Source: Hetaerina americana
Taxonomy: Eukaryota; Arthropoda; Insecta; Odonata; Calopterygidae
Direction of reading: 5' to 3'
Assembly (NCBI GenBank): GCA_022747635.1
Contig: JAKTNV010000002.1
Span: forward strand, 585,001 to 649,000
DNA: 64,000 nucleotides
In this document: piece after piece, positions 10,871 through 21,599 of the stretch
Layout: each line of letters begins with the position of its first letter
How positions within the stretch are numbered: the first letter of the stretch is position 1
The notes under the pieces: model-generated
What the model was told of the DNA's origin: nothing
Seen by the model: only the letters and a program-made list of their open reading frames with translations
Databases searched by the model: none
Made by a program: the position numbers and the translations under genes

Positions 10871-13683
10871 AAGGATGCACTCACCTTCGCTGGCTTACTC
10901 AGAATTACCGAATTGCTCCGGCTACTGAAAGTTGACTATCCCATGCTCCCACACGTGTGTTATTCGGTGCTATTCACCAGAAATTTCATGAAAATGTTTT
11001 CTTTTCCGTCGCAGAAATAGAGTAAAATAAAATATTAATAACCGCTCGCCTTTGAAAAGTTTTAAGCGGTAATTGAAAATGGTATTTATTATTTTACCCG
11101 AGAAAATGCACGTTTGAAAGGAGAAACCGTACCAATTCAAACTCTGAAAATATTTACGACCCGGCATGCCATAGGTTGAGGAGAGTGCTACTATAGTTAC
11201 AAAGTTAGGTGTAAAGTTAAAATGTGCATTTGTCCAGTCCCTCTCAACAAAACCACTCATTTATTTATTTTTATTTAAATTTTAAAATTATCGCAGTTTT
11301 CAGCAAAAGGTTACGGCTTACTTAATTGATCTGGCGCACTGGAATCCTCGTAAGAATAGTTTTGAAGCAGCATCAATGCAAAACAATAGGAAAGAGTAGG
11401 AGAAGAAAAATTTATAAAAGGCACTATAACATTTCGTGAGGTTTTAAAATAATTAGTTTTTTTATTTGAGAACTCGAAAAATATTTTGGCATGGGAGCGG
11501 GAGCGAAAAAATTTTTGATGAATGTAATTTCAAGCTTAAGTTAATTCTTGCCTCGGGTAAAATATACTAATTTATTTCAGGATTAAAATTCTAATCTATC
11601 TGACACAATGTGGCGCGATAGAATGTATTGAACTAGCTCAACTACGAATGTCGTAAAATGCTGATTCCGTCCGATCTACACAACCTTCCTACCCTTCTGC
11701 TCCCCTAACCCGCCTGTCCGCAATTCTTTCTTCTGCCACATTGAACAATGTGGCTGTGGCAGACCTGTGTAACTAAACCAATGGCCTGATATCCACTACT
11801 GATTCTTTTGAACTTCTTCCAATTGACTATCTCTAATTCCCACACCAAAGCTGCCAATAGCTGTTTTTCTTCTTTTACATCTATTTTACCTTTTCACCTC
11901 TTCCACTGCAACCCGTCTCAAAATCCGATTTTTCAAAGTAACTCAATGGAAAATACCTTTATACTAACTGGCATTGACTGAGTTAAAATTTAAAGGTAAC
12001 TTACACAATCCTACATCCACGACATATGATCCTAATTTTAAAACAGTTTTTTCCGCGTAAACTTTCTTAAGGATTCAGTGAACAGCGTCTCGGGTAAAGT
12101 AGCACTTATAGCAATGGTCGGTGGCAAGATATCTTTTTTTCAGAAATTTGAAACAGTTTTTCTCAATTGAAATCTCTATCTCCTCGGTGGTGCACCGGAT
12201 TTTGCAAGTTCACCCATTTTAATCTAGTTTTATGTTGTTCAAGAGCCGCCATCATCAAGCTACACAGTTTTCATTGTCCTGCGTGTTTACTGCGAAGAGT
12301 TAAGTGCGAGAAAGGTGGCAGGCGTGAGACGACTGACAGTACGGTTGTGTTGCTTTCACTTGAGTTGACATATTAGTAGTTTTCGGAACCATTAGTTTCA
12401 TAATTAACGGTCCGAATTCATTCAAATGATACAACAGCCTCGATGATAGGGAGTGTCCTAATGCCCTGCGAGGTACCTATCCAAATAAGGCTTCAATTAA
12501 ATTGATGGATTCCAAATCTAATTAATTCAATTATATATTTTGACCAATAACAGGTTTATTGGTCAACATATTAGTTAATTTAGTTCTTTTAATCATAGCA
12601 TCCCATAACATGTTCGACGGATTTTTTCGGTAGCCAGAGGATTATAAAGTATATTTTACTTCAAATTTAAAACGTAGATTTTCAGGAAAACCTCAATACT
12701 AGATCTATAATAGTATTATCGTCGTTGAGTAATATATAAAAATAGGAAAGCGTCGTCAGAATGTCTTAAACATTCAAAGACACTAATAAATTCGCAGGTA
12801 TATATTAAAAAATGTACACCTATTTTATGTCACTCAGAAAAAACAGGAAAAAGCACCGTCGATTCATCACGTTGTACCCGGTTGATTACTTATTGCTGGT
12901 CAAAAAGAATTTGGAATATAAAATTGCAGCACCAATGACAAAACCCGCAATAGTGATAAACAGAAAAGTTTATGAAGCAAGTGAATTGCTGTATCAGACA
13001 GCGCAAGCATATGAGAAATGATAGACAATACAAGAGAATTTACTACACAAAAAGCAATATAGTCAACAGTTAAGACCACAACAACAAAATTAAAATTGAA
13101 TTAAAATAATAAAGGCAAATTTGTCGAAGACAAAACTTTTTCAAATATATTTAACAAAATGGGTGGGATATTTAGTATCGAAAATTTCATTCCATTGCGC
13201 CTCTCTGGAAATCTGTCCACTTCTAAATATTCATTCTTATTCCATTAGCATTTAAATGGTGTTTGATTGATATTGGTTCGTGCCATACTACTCTAGTGAA
13301 ATGTATTTTAACTACGTAAATTAATAAAAACGTATCTCAAAAAGCACACAATTTCAAGAGAAATCAATTTAAGCATAATTTCATTTTCGAGTTGTATATT
13401 TCAAATCAACATACGTTACTTTTTAATGACCCGTTTTACGAGGTTAATGAAAGAGTATGAAACGAATAAAGCTTGACAAGACCTGATGCAGTTCGTAAAA
13501 AAGCCAGCTTTGGGAGAAAACATGAATATGAAGATATACATATCAAACAAATTATTTTACTGAAACAAATAGGAATTTTTGAGAAGTTGATCAGAATAAT
13601 TATACTTGAAATGCAACGGTAAGCACAATTAATTATGAAAATCGGGGATTTATCATTGAAAAATTGTAATGAAGTTCCCTCAC

Positions 13684-13879
13684 CTGATGTTCGCGGATTC
13701 GTTGACATAGTCGCCCCATCCGAAGAGTGGCGGCGTGGTGAGTACCAGAGAGTACACCCAGATGGCGCCAATGAGCGCAATGGCGCCCTTATGGCTTAGA
13801 CGCCTCACTTGGAACGGCTTGCTTATCATGACGTAGCGCTCGAAAGAGAGCACCATCAGAGTCGTGATGGACGCGATCC
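13684..13879 (-). CDS. ciliary-type opsin (pteropsin-like), exon with TM3 end, TM4 and start of extracellular loop 2
   Basis: A 196-bp exon: two bases completing a Gly codon, 64 codons, then AG of a split Ser codon. The acceptor on the minus strand is TTCTTGAAACAG and the donor is GTGAGG. The peptide begins IASITTLMVLSFERYVMI: TM3 ending in the ERY form of the G-protein-coupling DRY motif, followed by SKPF. TM4 contains the conserved Trp (IGAIWVYSLVLTTPP), and loop 2 opens LFGWGDYVNESANI. Counting back from the disulfide Cys in the next exon, the Glu of NESANISC sits six residues before it, the position of Glu181 in bovine rhodopsin, a counterion site. The run FGWG-YVNE is what I remember from insect pteropsin. 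The reading frame is intact. The 5' exons must lie at higher coordinates. Confidence 0.96.
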
Positions 13880-13998
13880 CTGTTTCAAGAAAAGGAATCA
13901 GTGGAAATCTTATTACCGCCATATATCAGTGATAAAGTAATGGTGGTAAGTAGTTCATTTTCATTGTGTAAGCTCATTGTCATAAATGTAAGTGACTT

Positions 13999-14335
<337 letters not shown>

Positions 14336-14349
14336 ATTATAACATTTAA

Positions 14350-14526
14350 CGTGTTCGACGACGCTAAAATAAAATAATAGCGAAAGAAGAAAAATACTTC
14401 CCGAGGATAATCAGAGAGGCCATTGAAATCGTTAAAAGGCCAGAAAATCTTAACAGAGAGGATGGATATCCACTCCACAGTGCGTGGAAAAGAATTATTC
14501 CGCGCAAATATGAGGACGTTCCCTGA
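14350..14526 (+). pseudogene. Penelope-like element, C terminus of RT/GIY-YIG ORF
   Basis: The frame ending at the TGA of 14524-14526 reads KYFPRIIREAIEIVKRPENL, then NREDGYPLHSAWKRII. The R(I)REAIEI ... NREDGY-L---W--(V/I)I pattern is what I recognise from the extreme C terminus of Penelope-like ORFs, downstream of the GIY-YIG endonuclease domain. A frameshift near 14365 links an upstream VFDDAKI piece. The rest of the ORF is missing, cut off where RTE copy b begins. What follows (promoter-like boxes, hammerhead-like motifs, inverted 3' copies) fits a Penelope terminal region. The assignment is from memory of the family and needs a profile search. Confidence 0.65.
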
Positions 14527-14600
14527 TTGGCCAAGAAATTTCCCGGTATTGGCGCCGGATTTTCCCTATATAAGACGGGATAACAAGCTTCTTTTCATCC
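14522..14600 (+). promoter_or_regulatory. CCAAT/TATA-like boxes after the Penelope ORF
   Basis: GATTGGCC (inverted CCAAT core) lies at about 14525-14532 and TATATAAG at 14567-14574, about 40 bp apart. The first hammerhead-like core begins at 14606, about 32 bp after the TATA box end. That spacing would place an RNA start just ahead of it. The boxes are seen in the sequence; promoter function is inferred. Confidence 0.35.
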
Positions 14601-14605
14601 TTGAC

Positions 14606-14636
14606 CTGAGGACGCCAGCAGGATAGCTGGCGAAAC
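14606..14636 (+). ncRNA. hammerhead-like core in Penelope terminal region
   Basis: CTGAGGA (fits the hammerhead CUGANGA box) is followed by a perfect 6-bp hairpin, GCCAGC / GCTGGC with loop AGGATA, then GAAAC. Those are two of the three conserved hammerhead blocks around a good stem II. The base after the possible GT of the cleavage site (GAAAC TGTT GT G) is G, which hammerheads normally do not cut, and stem I is weak, so this copy is probably inactive. Confidence 0.45.
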
Positions 14637-14714
14637 TGTTGTGCATTTAAACGACATACGCGGACGCAGCCCGAAAAATGTGGAAATCCCCTACTCATCG
14701 CCGTGGAAACCTGC

Positions 14715-14876
14715 GAACAAATATTGATTACTTCTATTTCTTCCGATGAAGACGGAGCTGAATTCTGTCGAAATGATCAAGAATTAACGTGTGAGTGATT
14801 TTTTTATGTGTTCTCATATTTTTTGTTGCTTTCCAAGTTTGTTATACAACGGTTCCGTGTTATTTCGACAAAATCA

Positions 14877-14878
<2 letters not shown>
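14715..14878 (+). repeat. Penelope-type terminal repeat, left arm of an inverted pair
   Basis: Contains ATTACTTCTATTTCTTCCGA, a hairpin block GACGGA ... TCTGTC, GAAATGATCAAG and ATTAACGTGTGAGTG, then a run of T and a T-rich end that enters a (TA)n tract. The inverse complement of the same blocks occurs at 14968-15113, so the TA tract is the spacer of a foldback. Confidence 0.75.

Positions 14879-14967
<89 letters not shown>
14879..14967. repeat. (TA)n tract between inverted Penelope-type arms
   Basis: About 89 bp of pure TA separate the left arm (14715-14878) from the right arm (14968-15113). Long Ile/Tyr frames on both strands are artefacts. Confidence 0.9.
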
Positions 14968-14969
<2 letters not shown>

Positions 14970-15113
14970 TTTCGTAGACGTAACACAGAAGTGCCGAATA
15001 GTACAATACACAGTAGCACACAATATAGAAACACAAAAAAAGAAGAACACTCACACGTTATTTCTTGATATTTCGACGGAAACAATCCGTCTTCCTCTGA
15101 AGATATAGAAGTA
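14968..15113 (-). repeat. Penelope-type terminal repeat, right arm (inverted)
   Basis: Reverse complement of the left-arm family, better preserved: CTTCTATATCTTCAGAGGAA, stem GACGGA ... TCCGTC, GAAATATCAAGAAATAACG, then CGTCTACGAAAGC running into (TA)n. Nearly identical to 51185-51333. The hairpin followed by GAAA and the flanking TCTT/AAGA pair have a minimal hammerhead layout, but the CUGANGA box reads CAGAGGA. Confidence 0.75.
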
Positions 15114-15186
15114 ATGACTGCTGGATGTTGAGGTGAGGGGTGCGAGAGAAAGGGAAGGGGGCCAGGAGAAGGGGAGAACGGGAGGC

Positions 15187-15226
15187 GATCTTCTTTTTTT
15201 GTGTTTCTATATTGTGTGCTACTGTG

Positions 15227-15294
<68 letters not shown>
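15187..15294 (+). repeat. Penelope-type repeat fragment running into (TA)n
   Basis: CTTCTTTTTTTGTGTTTCTA, then GTGTGCTACTGTGTAT, repeats (in the opposite orientation) the piece at about 15000-15040, and passes directly into about 65 bp of TA (15228-15294). The other side of that TA tract is the family-C repeat. Confidence 0.75.
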
Positions 15295-15298
<4 letters not shown>

Positions 15299-15300
<2 letters not shown>

Positions 15301-15545
15301 TACGAATGTAAAAATATTTCCTAGACCGGGACGTGAACTCCGGATCTTTCCACTTGCCGGGCGAAGTATCCGGACTTCAAGTCCCGGTCTAGGATATATT
15401 TTTACATTCGTGATCTGCCTGATTCCATCTTCCCCACTTCTCCTGTTTTTGTCCTTTATGTGTGCTCCTATCCCTTTTCTTTACATATGTTTCTATGTAA
15501 AAGAGTATTTTTTCGCCGTTTGGTGTGATTTCGTGTTTGAATGTG
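15299..15545 (+). repeat. family-C tRNA-like repeat with a foldback head
   Basis: The head is an imperfect inverted repeat of about 45 bp. ACGAATGTAAAAATAT and TCCTAGACCGGGAC at 15302-15332 are mirrored at about 15380-15412, with a short loop containing CCACTTGCCGGGCG, the anticodon-arm region of the intact family-C head at 50902-50976. The tail (TTTGTCCTTTATGTGTGCTC, then TTTACATATGTTTCTATG, then TTTCGTGTTTGAATGTGT) matches the two tails near 50.6 and 51.1 kb and again ends in TA repeats. Confidence 0.75.
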
Positions 15546-15690
15546 TATATATATATATATATACACATACTTATACATATATATATATGTATAAGTATGT
15601 ATGTTTGAATGTATATATATGTATGCGTATATATATACACATCTGTATATATATACATATATTAATATATATATTTCTATATATATAAAG
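15543..15690. repeat. degenerate TA/TG/CA microsatellite
   Basis: Alternating purine-pyrimidine DNA with TATG, ATAC and CACA interruptions forms the tail of the family-C repeat. The 160-180 codon Tyr/Ile frames are artefacts. Confidence 0.85.
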
Positions 15691-16600
15691 CCACTTACAT
15701 AAATGCGGATATCCACGGAATCCCGCTTCGCATATTGTATGGAAAACCTAGATTAGTTTAATGACAAAATTATAGAACCCTTTTAAATCAAGTACGTCCA
15801 TTTGATCACGTAACTTGATAAATTTAAATACGAAATTAGTGACCACAAAATAATTAACCATACAATGTCATGCGCAAACCACCACGATAAGGTAGGATGG
15901 AATGGGGCAGGGTTATTATGGTACCCACAATGATGATGCATAATCAGTGATTTTTGTCATTGACCATTACTTTATTTTAGGGTTTCACAAGCTTTAGCAC
16001 GTTATCCTGTTTTATCGTGCAGTATGCGAGAGAAAAGGATTCCTAAGATTGATATTTCTCGTTGTTGGTGTACCTCGACTCATCGTTTGGTCTTGCCTGC
16101 CGATTTACTCTCATTTTATGAGCGTCAAAAGTAAGCGATTTTGTATTTATCTGGCAGTTTAAGAACTGCAAGTAATGGCCTTCACCCAGCATGTCTTCGT
16201 TTCCGTGCATTTATATTAGCAGCGCGGTATCTTGCTTTTTTTCTCGAACTTGAAACTTCTTTGCTTAAGGTGTCATACTATGGCAGCTGTCGTCACCGGC
16301 AGGCAACGATCTCTTGATTACCTATTTCGATTGATCGCAAATCAAAACAAAAAATGCACTTAGCCGATAACGGGAATTTCAAGTCGTTAATAGCATACAT
16401 TATTAGTTCGCAAAAATCTACATCGAAAGCTAAGAAGGTATATATCGACAGCAATTGCAAGGCATTTTATCAACGTTTCAATGATAATGGTCATCAACGA
16501 CGATAATGCAAATAGAATAGCTTCAGGCGTGATGTGGTGGAAATCGAACACATTGAATAACTGATCGTTGCACTTTGTTAACAAGGTCGAAACGCTGTTT
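15691..16600. other. no gene recognised
   Basis: AT-rich sequence with short frames only. No repeat family from the rest of the window was recognised. Confidence 0.4.
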
Positions 16601-16835
16601 TTCCTCTATTCCTGGTAAACGTCTCTCTAGTCTTCCCCCCCCCCCCCTCCGTTTCCCCCCTCTCCTTCCCCCCCCCCTCTTTTCCTACCACGTCCTCTCC
16701 TCTTCTTCCGGAATCTTAAATCTCGTATACGAGGGAGTTATCGTGTAAGCCGGTAAACAGCCTCAGTTTGTTACCTGATGATGATGTAAAACATCAAAAC
16801 CCGGTCGTAAAATAAAATAAAATAATCAAGCGGAA
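16600..16835 (+). repeat. 3' end of an unidentified retroelement with hammerhead-like motif and AAAAT-rich tail
   Basis: A pyrimidine tract with C runs of 12-14 (about 16635-16680) is followed by a unique-looking stretch, the hammerhead-like motif at 16771-16810 and a short (AAAAT)n-like tail to about 16830. The layout suggests a retroelement 3' end. No ORF of the element was found upstream. Confidence 0.45.
16771..16810 (+). ncRNA. minimal type-I hammerhead-like ribozyme motif with one core change
   Basis: In order: stem I strand TTAC (16771-16774); core CTGATGA (16775-16781); stem II GATG / CATC (16783-16786 and 16792-16795) with loop TAAAA; then A-AAA where a hammerhead has G-AAA; C, a three-base loop CCG, GT and C (the GUC cleavage triplet, ending 16806); stem I return strand GTAA (16807-16810), pairing all four bases with TTAC. 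Only G12 differs (A), as expected from CpG decay of CATCGAAAC. Tiny stem III is known from Penelope-linked hammerheads. The copy is probably inactive, the architecture convincing. Confidence 0.6.
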
Positions 16836-17631
16836 AAGTATTACGATCGACGATAAAGCACTTTTGAAGTATGAAGAGCCTTTAGGCAGCAGAGGAAAAC
16901 GACCTAGTATCACTGCTTAGTCCGGGGGCATCTCTTCGAATGTACAAAGAAAAAATGCATAAAACGCCTTTAAGGAAAAATACGCTATGGCTACTTCGAG
17001 AATGATTACAAGTTATTTTTGTCGTATTGTTACGGATGTACCTCTCTAAAACATGTCCAGGAACCTTCATACCTAGTACATGAAGGAGCCACATGTTTAC
17101 ATTGAGTGAAGGCATAATTCGAGGAATTCTTAGTCCAACAGCAAACACTCGAGCTGGACTTCAAGGAAATACTGCTACACTAAATTGATATTAGATTAAA
17201 GGAACACGCTTACGCCTCAAACGCCCGTGAGTTCCACGCTTTACTCAAATCAAACTCTCCCTCTATATCGTTTATTTTAAACTAGTTTATAAATACATTC
17301 AGTGATATTTTATAAAACTTACTAAATACATAGAAAAAATTAATATAATTAAGGATAGCATTTTAAGCTGCTGAGCTAATTATAAATAAATATATTTATG
17401 TATAAATTTTAGACGGAAATGTGATTGTTTAAGTGACCATAAGCGACCATTTAAGCGACCTTGTCTAAGCGACCATATCTGCTGAGAAAAGCTAAATGTT
17501 TACTATATGAATGCAGAATCAAAATATTTTAATTACACTATAAAAGTTATAATGAAAGACATGTTTTCATCATACTTATGCCCGGCATCATAATTGCCAA
17601 CTTGATACTCTTCCCGCGTGTTGATGATGTA
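16836..17631. other. no gene recognised
   Basis: AT-rich with short frames. A local repeat of GCGACCAT-type words near 17430-17475 (AAGTGACCATAAGCGACC) is a tiny tandem. TA at 17630-17631 is the mariner target. Confidence 0.4.
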
Positions 17632-18188
17632 CAGGGTTCGTCCGGAAAATAAATGTACTGACTCCTGGGCTGGGCGCGCCGCTGCAGGCGCGCCCAGCAC
17701 CGCTCTGACGGTCTGCGATTGGAGGGGGGTATGTTGGCAAGCGACGCTGAAAAAGGCAGTCGGCTCTGAGCTGTGGTGTGGTGAGGAGCTCTGTTAACGC
17801 GAACCTCCACGCTCGACTCACGTCACGGAACGCGATGCCGAAGTTTTTGGAGCAGCGTTATTCCATCAAATTTGCGGTAAAGCTTGGGAAATCGTCTACC
17901 GAAACTGTCGGTATGATTAACCAGGCTTACGGGGAGCCAGCCATGTCCAGAAACATGATCTTTCGGTGGCACAAGATGTTCGTGGAGGGCAGAGAAGAGG
18001 TCGACGACGAGTCTTCGAGAGGTTCCCGATGATGCCTTCGCGGGAGCGTTCCAGGAATGGGAACGCCGCTGGAACAAGTGTATCGACTCACAAGGGTCCT
18101 ATTTTGAGGAATATTAGCTTAAGATATGTAAAAGTGCAATAAATTTTTTTTCCTGAGCTCAGTACAATTATTTTCCGGACGAAGCCTT
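17632..18188 (+). mobile_element. internally deleted mariner, 557 bp
   Basis: Both tips are present: GTTCGTCCGGAAAATAAATG at the left and, inverted, CTTCGTCCGGAAAATAATTG at the right. The frame at 17778-18032 gives the N-terminal helix-turn-helix region (EQRYSIKFAVKLGKSSTETV, then INQAYGEPAMSRNMIFRWHK, FVEGREEV). It then jumps to the C terminus in another frame (FAGAFQEWERRWNKCIDSQG, ending SYFEEY at about 18115). The whole catalytic DD34D domain is gone. Its N terminus resembles the copy at 59463-60394, so the two may belong to one family. Confidence 0.88.
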
Positions 18189-20801
18189 TTTCAATTTTGT
18201 GGACAAACTAACAGATATTTAAATGAAATTTACCAGTTTTTGAAAAACTATATTTCAAAAATAAGAAATGACGTATTAAAATGAAGGATAGAGGAGAGAA
18301 TATGATATCCTCACGATTAGATAATATAAAACAAAAGGGCACAACTTGAAATAAAATGAATTTGTTAGGAACATGACAGAAGAGCAAAGGAAGAAGGAAA
18401 GAGACAACAAATGTTTCCATTGAAATACTAACAGTGTACACAATGCCAAGGAACAAGGTCAATTTCACGAAGTTTCTCTGAATTCTAATTCCTTTATTGC
18501 CAACAAACATTTTCCATATTTGTGGTGATCAAATATTAAATCATCTTATAATGCTATAGAGCCCACGAGAAAATATCTTACAATTAACGCTCCGTCAAAA
18601 TTCGAATAAGTATTGATTCTACGTAAATAATTACACCAGAATGCAATTAACAAACCGTAGTTCTAGAGATAAATATGATACTAATTCACTTTTATACTAA
18701 TTTTGCGTCTAAACCTTCTAAATATAACTATTCACAATATAACTTAAATTTTCGGAAGAAGGAATACAATTTTGGTAAACATGTAGAGTCAAATAAATGA
18801 TTAAAGTTACAAAAGCGATTGAAGCTACAAAAAATTATTGGAAAATAGACATTGCATTTAAATTTTTTTAATTATAAGTGCTTAGAGAAACAATTGAAGA
18901 GTAAATTAGAATTAGATGCACAGGAGGTATAAGAGGAAATTTTTTTTGAAATAAAAATGTAATTAAAAGTATGCACTATTCATTAAAACAATTCAAAACT
19001 AAACAACTGCTTTGTAAAGGTATCTGCTGTGAAATGTTGAACAATTTGTCGAAGTGTATTCTCTTGTAACTCAGTGTCCCAGGGTTTTCCGTAGAAAAGA
19101 CACTCCGCAATTTTCAGGAATATATAAATTAACGAAATTACAGAAAATGAAATATTGTTTGATTTAATATGTGTAACTACAACATGAACGCAGAATGTTA
19201 GCGTAGAATGACTTTTGACACAGATAAAACACTCTTTCAGTTGTATCCGTATATAACAGGGTATAGCGCTGTCTCGTCAATGTAAGTTTCTGGAAAATCT
19301 CAAGCGGCACTGGAAAGATAGCCGGCCTCTTACACGAAACATAAGTTGTGCAAAATATAAGAAAGCCAAATGCTTTCCTTTCCTCACGTATCATAACAAC
19401 CTTGGCAATTAAAAAATACCGTTTGGTTCCTTCTTTCTCGTAGTCAATCAGCAAATTGGAGGACCCAACCAACATAGATGTCCTGAGATGGGCATTAATT
19501 TCAAATATCGATTGATCGGATCACGTGACACAATTCAAGAAAAAATACAGCTCGACTAATTTAGAATAATCAAACCCAAATTTTTGAAAATTGGATAGTA
19601 ATCACAAGATTTAGGTGGACTGAATACTTTATCCGGAGAGTAGAACTAAATACACGATTCAAGCGATTTTGTTTATGCAAATTTTGATCGAAGCCGATTT
19701 TTTCAATTAATAAGACATGAAAGATGTTCTATTTTGCTGTAATGGAGTTATTTCATCAAATTGCTTTAAAGAGTTCATAAATATTCGGTAAAATTAATTT
19801 TCTTCTGAAATAGAAATTACAAAACACACTTTTGCTGGGAATTTTACCTTCCTTCTTTCACATCAAACTTTTCATTACTATTCACGGGCTTTCTGCAAAG
19901 TCTCGTTGCTGCAAGTTTGCACATCGAAACTGCTTAGTAAATGTGAATATTCAATTTTAAAATTCTTCTGACGCAGCTCTTCATTAACAGAAAAGCAATG
20001 GTTTAAAAATCCATATGGCTCTGCTGTAACGTATTTTTGAGCCCATAATATAATGCATGCTTATGCTTCCTGATTGGAACATGATTGCTAATTCGTCTTT
20101 TCCTCAATATTCTGTTTTCCATAAATATTGGATTTTTAATATCAATAAAGTGATAAAAAATTAGATGCTGCGACACGTCAATTATGATACACACACCGCG
20201 AATCGAAAGGAGGTGAAAGAAAATTTTAATGAAGATTTAGCGTCGTCAAGGAAGATTTACCTTTAATAAAATACTTGTTTTGATATAACCCTCTATAGAA
20301 TTTTCGGATTGAGGCTGAACTTCTCCAGCAAATATATTTTTTTCATCCAAACTCCTCGCCAAGCGAAAGAAATCACTCCCCCTTATTAAGATTTTCTAAA
20401 ACTTCGTCTTTATTTAATGGCGAATAATGCGAAAGATGTAAAAATTCAGCAGCTTTATTAAAAAACTTTGTTTGACCTAATATTGAAAAGACAATGAAAA
20501 GTTTCTCCCGTCGATTAATTAAAACCGTCGATCCTTTAATAATCAAAGGCGATTTAAATTTAGCGATCAAAATGCGTCACTCATGATTGATCGGTAAATC
20601 TAAAGTAAATCCGAAGGAAATAATCTTTTTATTTTTACCCCATTTCTAATAGACACTTCACCCTATTTTGACAAAGATGAGACAACCATCTCTAATTTTT
20701 CGACGATTTGGTTGTAATACATCCTATCTGGAAGAAATAAACGAATATAATTGAATTCCATTGTTTGATGAAGTATATATTTGGTTTTTAATACAACCCT
20801 A
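18189..20801. other. no gene recognised
   Basis: A 2.6-kb AT-rich stretch. Open frames at 18208-18510 and 19164-19475 (minus strand) have no motif I can name and biased AT composition, and I do not call them genes. Confidence 0.4.
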
Positions 20802-21597
20802 CAAGGTCTGTGCAAAAACTTCACGAACTTTTTTATTAAAAAAAGAAATACGTCAATACCAAATTATTGGTGCGACTGCTACTCCGATATGAATTCATCA
20901 CCATTTAGTGGAAGTGTACGGCGAGAAGTGTATGGACATCAAAAACGTGCGGAATTAGTGCCTGGAGTTTTTTGATGGCCGGGAAAACGTCTACGATGAG
21001 CAGCGGTCGGGGCGGCCGAGTTTGCCGGAATCAACGGTGGCTCCAATTGGCGAGATGGTGCGCAATAGCCCGAGAATTACCCTTTATGAGATAAAGGAAG
21101 GCTTTAATGAAAGGAAAAGGCTACTTCTCCGTGCAGAATATTGTGTCGGAGATCCTTGGTTTCAACAATGTGTCTCACCAAAGGAGTGTGTTTGTATCTC
21201 ATGACAATGCCCGTCCACATGTGTCACATCAAACGACCACCCTACTCAATGAATTCGGCTGCTGGGATATCATCGACCACCCTCCTTACAGCCCGGACGT
21301 CGCCCCCAGCGACTACCATTTGTTTCCCACTCAAAAAAACACCTTGGAGGACAGAAATTCAAGTCAGACGAGGAAGTGCAAGAAGCAGTCGTCAGTTGGC
21401 TTCGTGACGCGGCGGGAGAAAGATACGATGCCTGTATTAAAAAGCTGCTTACAAGGATGTAACAAGTGATTGATCGTCATGGTGACATGTAGAAAAATAG
21501 CTCAACACTCAGCGTTTCCTACGATGCACGCAAAGTTGAGAATAAACTTGATTTTTCATGCAAAAAATAGGCCACCTAACTTTACGAATCTCCCTCG
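20802..21597 (+). mobile_element. mariner with decayed, partly deleted transposase
   Basis: Bounded by TA at 20800-20801 and 21598-21599. Left tip CAAGGTCTGTGCAAAAACTT; right tip (inverted) CGAGGGAGATTCGTAAAGTT, only weakly similar. Transposase pieces in several frames: EVYGEKCMDIKN-like and DEQRSGRP-like words near 20910-21020, LPESTVAPIGEMVRNSPRIT near 21020-21080, then a jump to SHDNARPHVSHQTTTLLNEF and PPYSPDVAPSDYHLFP at 21200-21340. These carry the second and third catalytic Asp, separated by 35 residues here because of a one-codon insertion (DD34D originally). The block with the first Asp is missing. Confidence 0.85.
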
Positions 21598-21599
21598 TA

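Larger units (their letters stand above)
2003..13683 (-). other. opsin intron of 11,681 bp filled with repeats
   Basis: This intron has GT-AG ends on the minus strand (GTGAGG donor beside 13684, TTTCAG acceptor beside 2002) and interrupts a Ser codon after its second base. It holds a family-A SINE (3931-4235), a decayed RTE LINE antisense to the gene (5985-9325) and a family-B SINE (7596-8138). I could not identify anything in 2003-3930, 4236-5984, 8176-8520 or 9326-13683. These are mostly AT-rich, with GC-richer patches near 4620-4990, 5540-5770 and 10690-10870. Confidence 0.85.

Noticed and set aside
12812..13021. 69-codon basic frame in the opsin intron
   Set aside because: No motif and no matching splice context; treated as chance.
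14804..15298. Long open frames of alternating Ile and Tyr (also at 13885-14161, 45478-45818, 51063-51591)
   Set aside because: Translations of (TA)n repeats, open on both strands by nature; not proteins.
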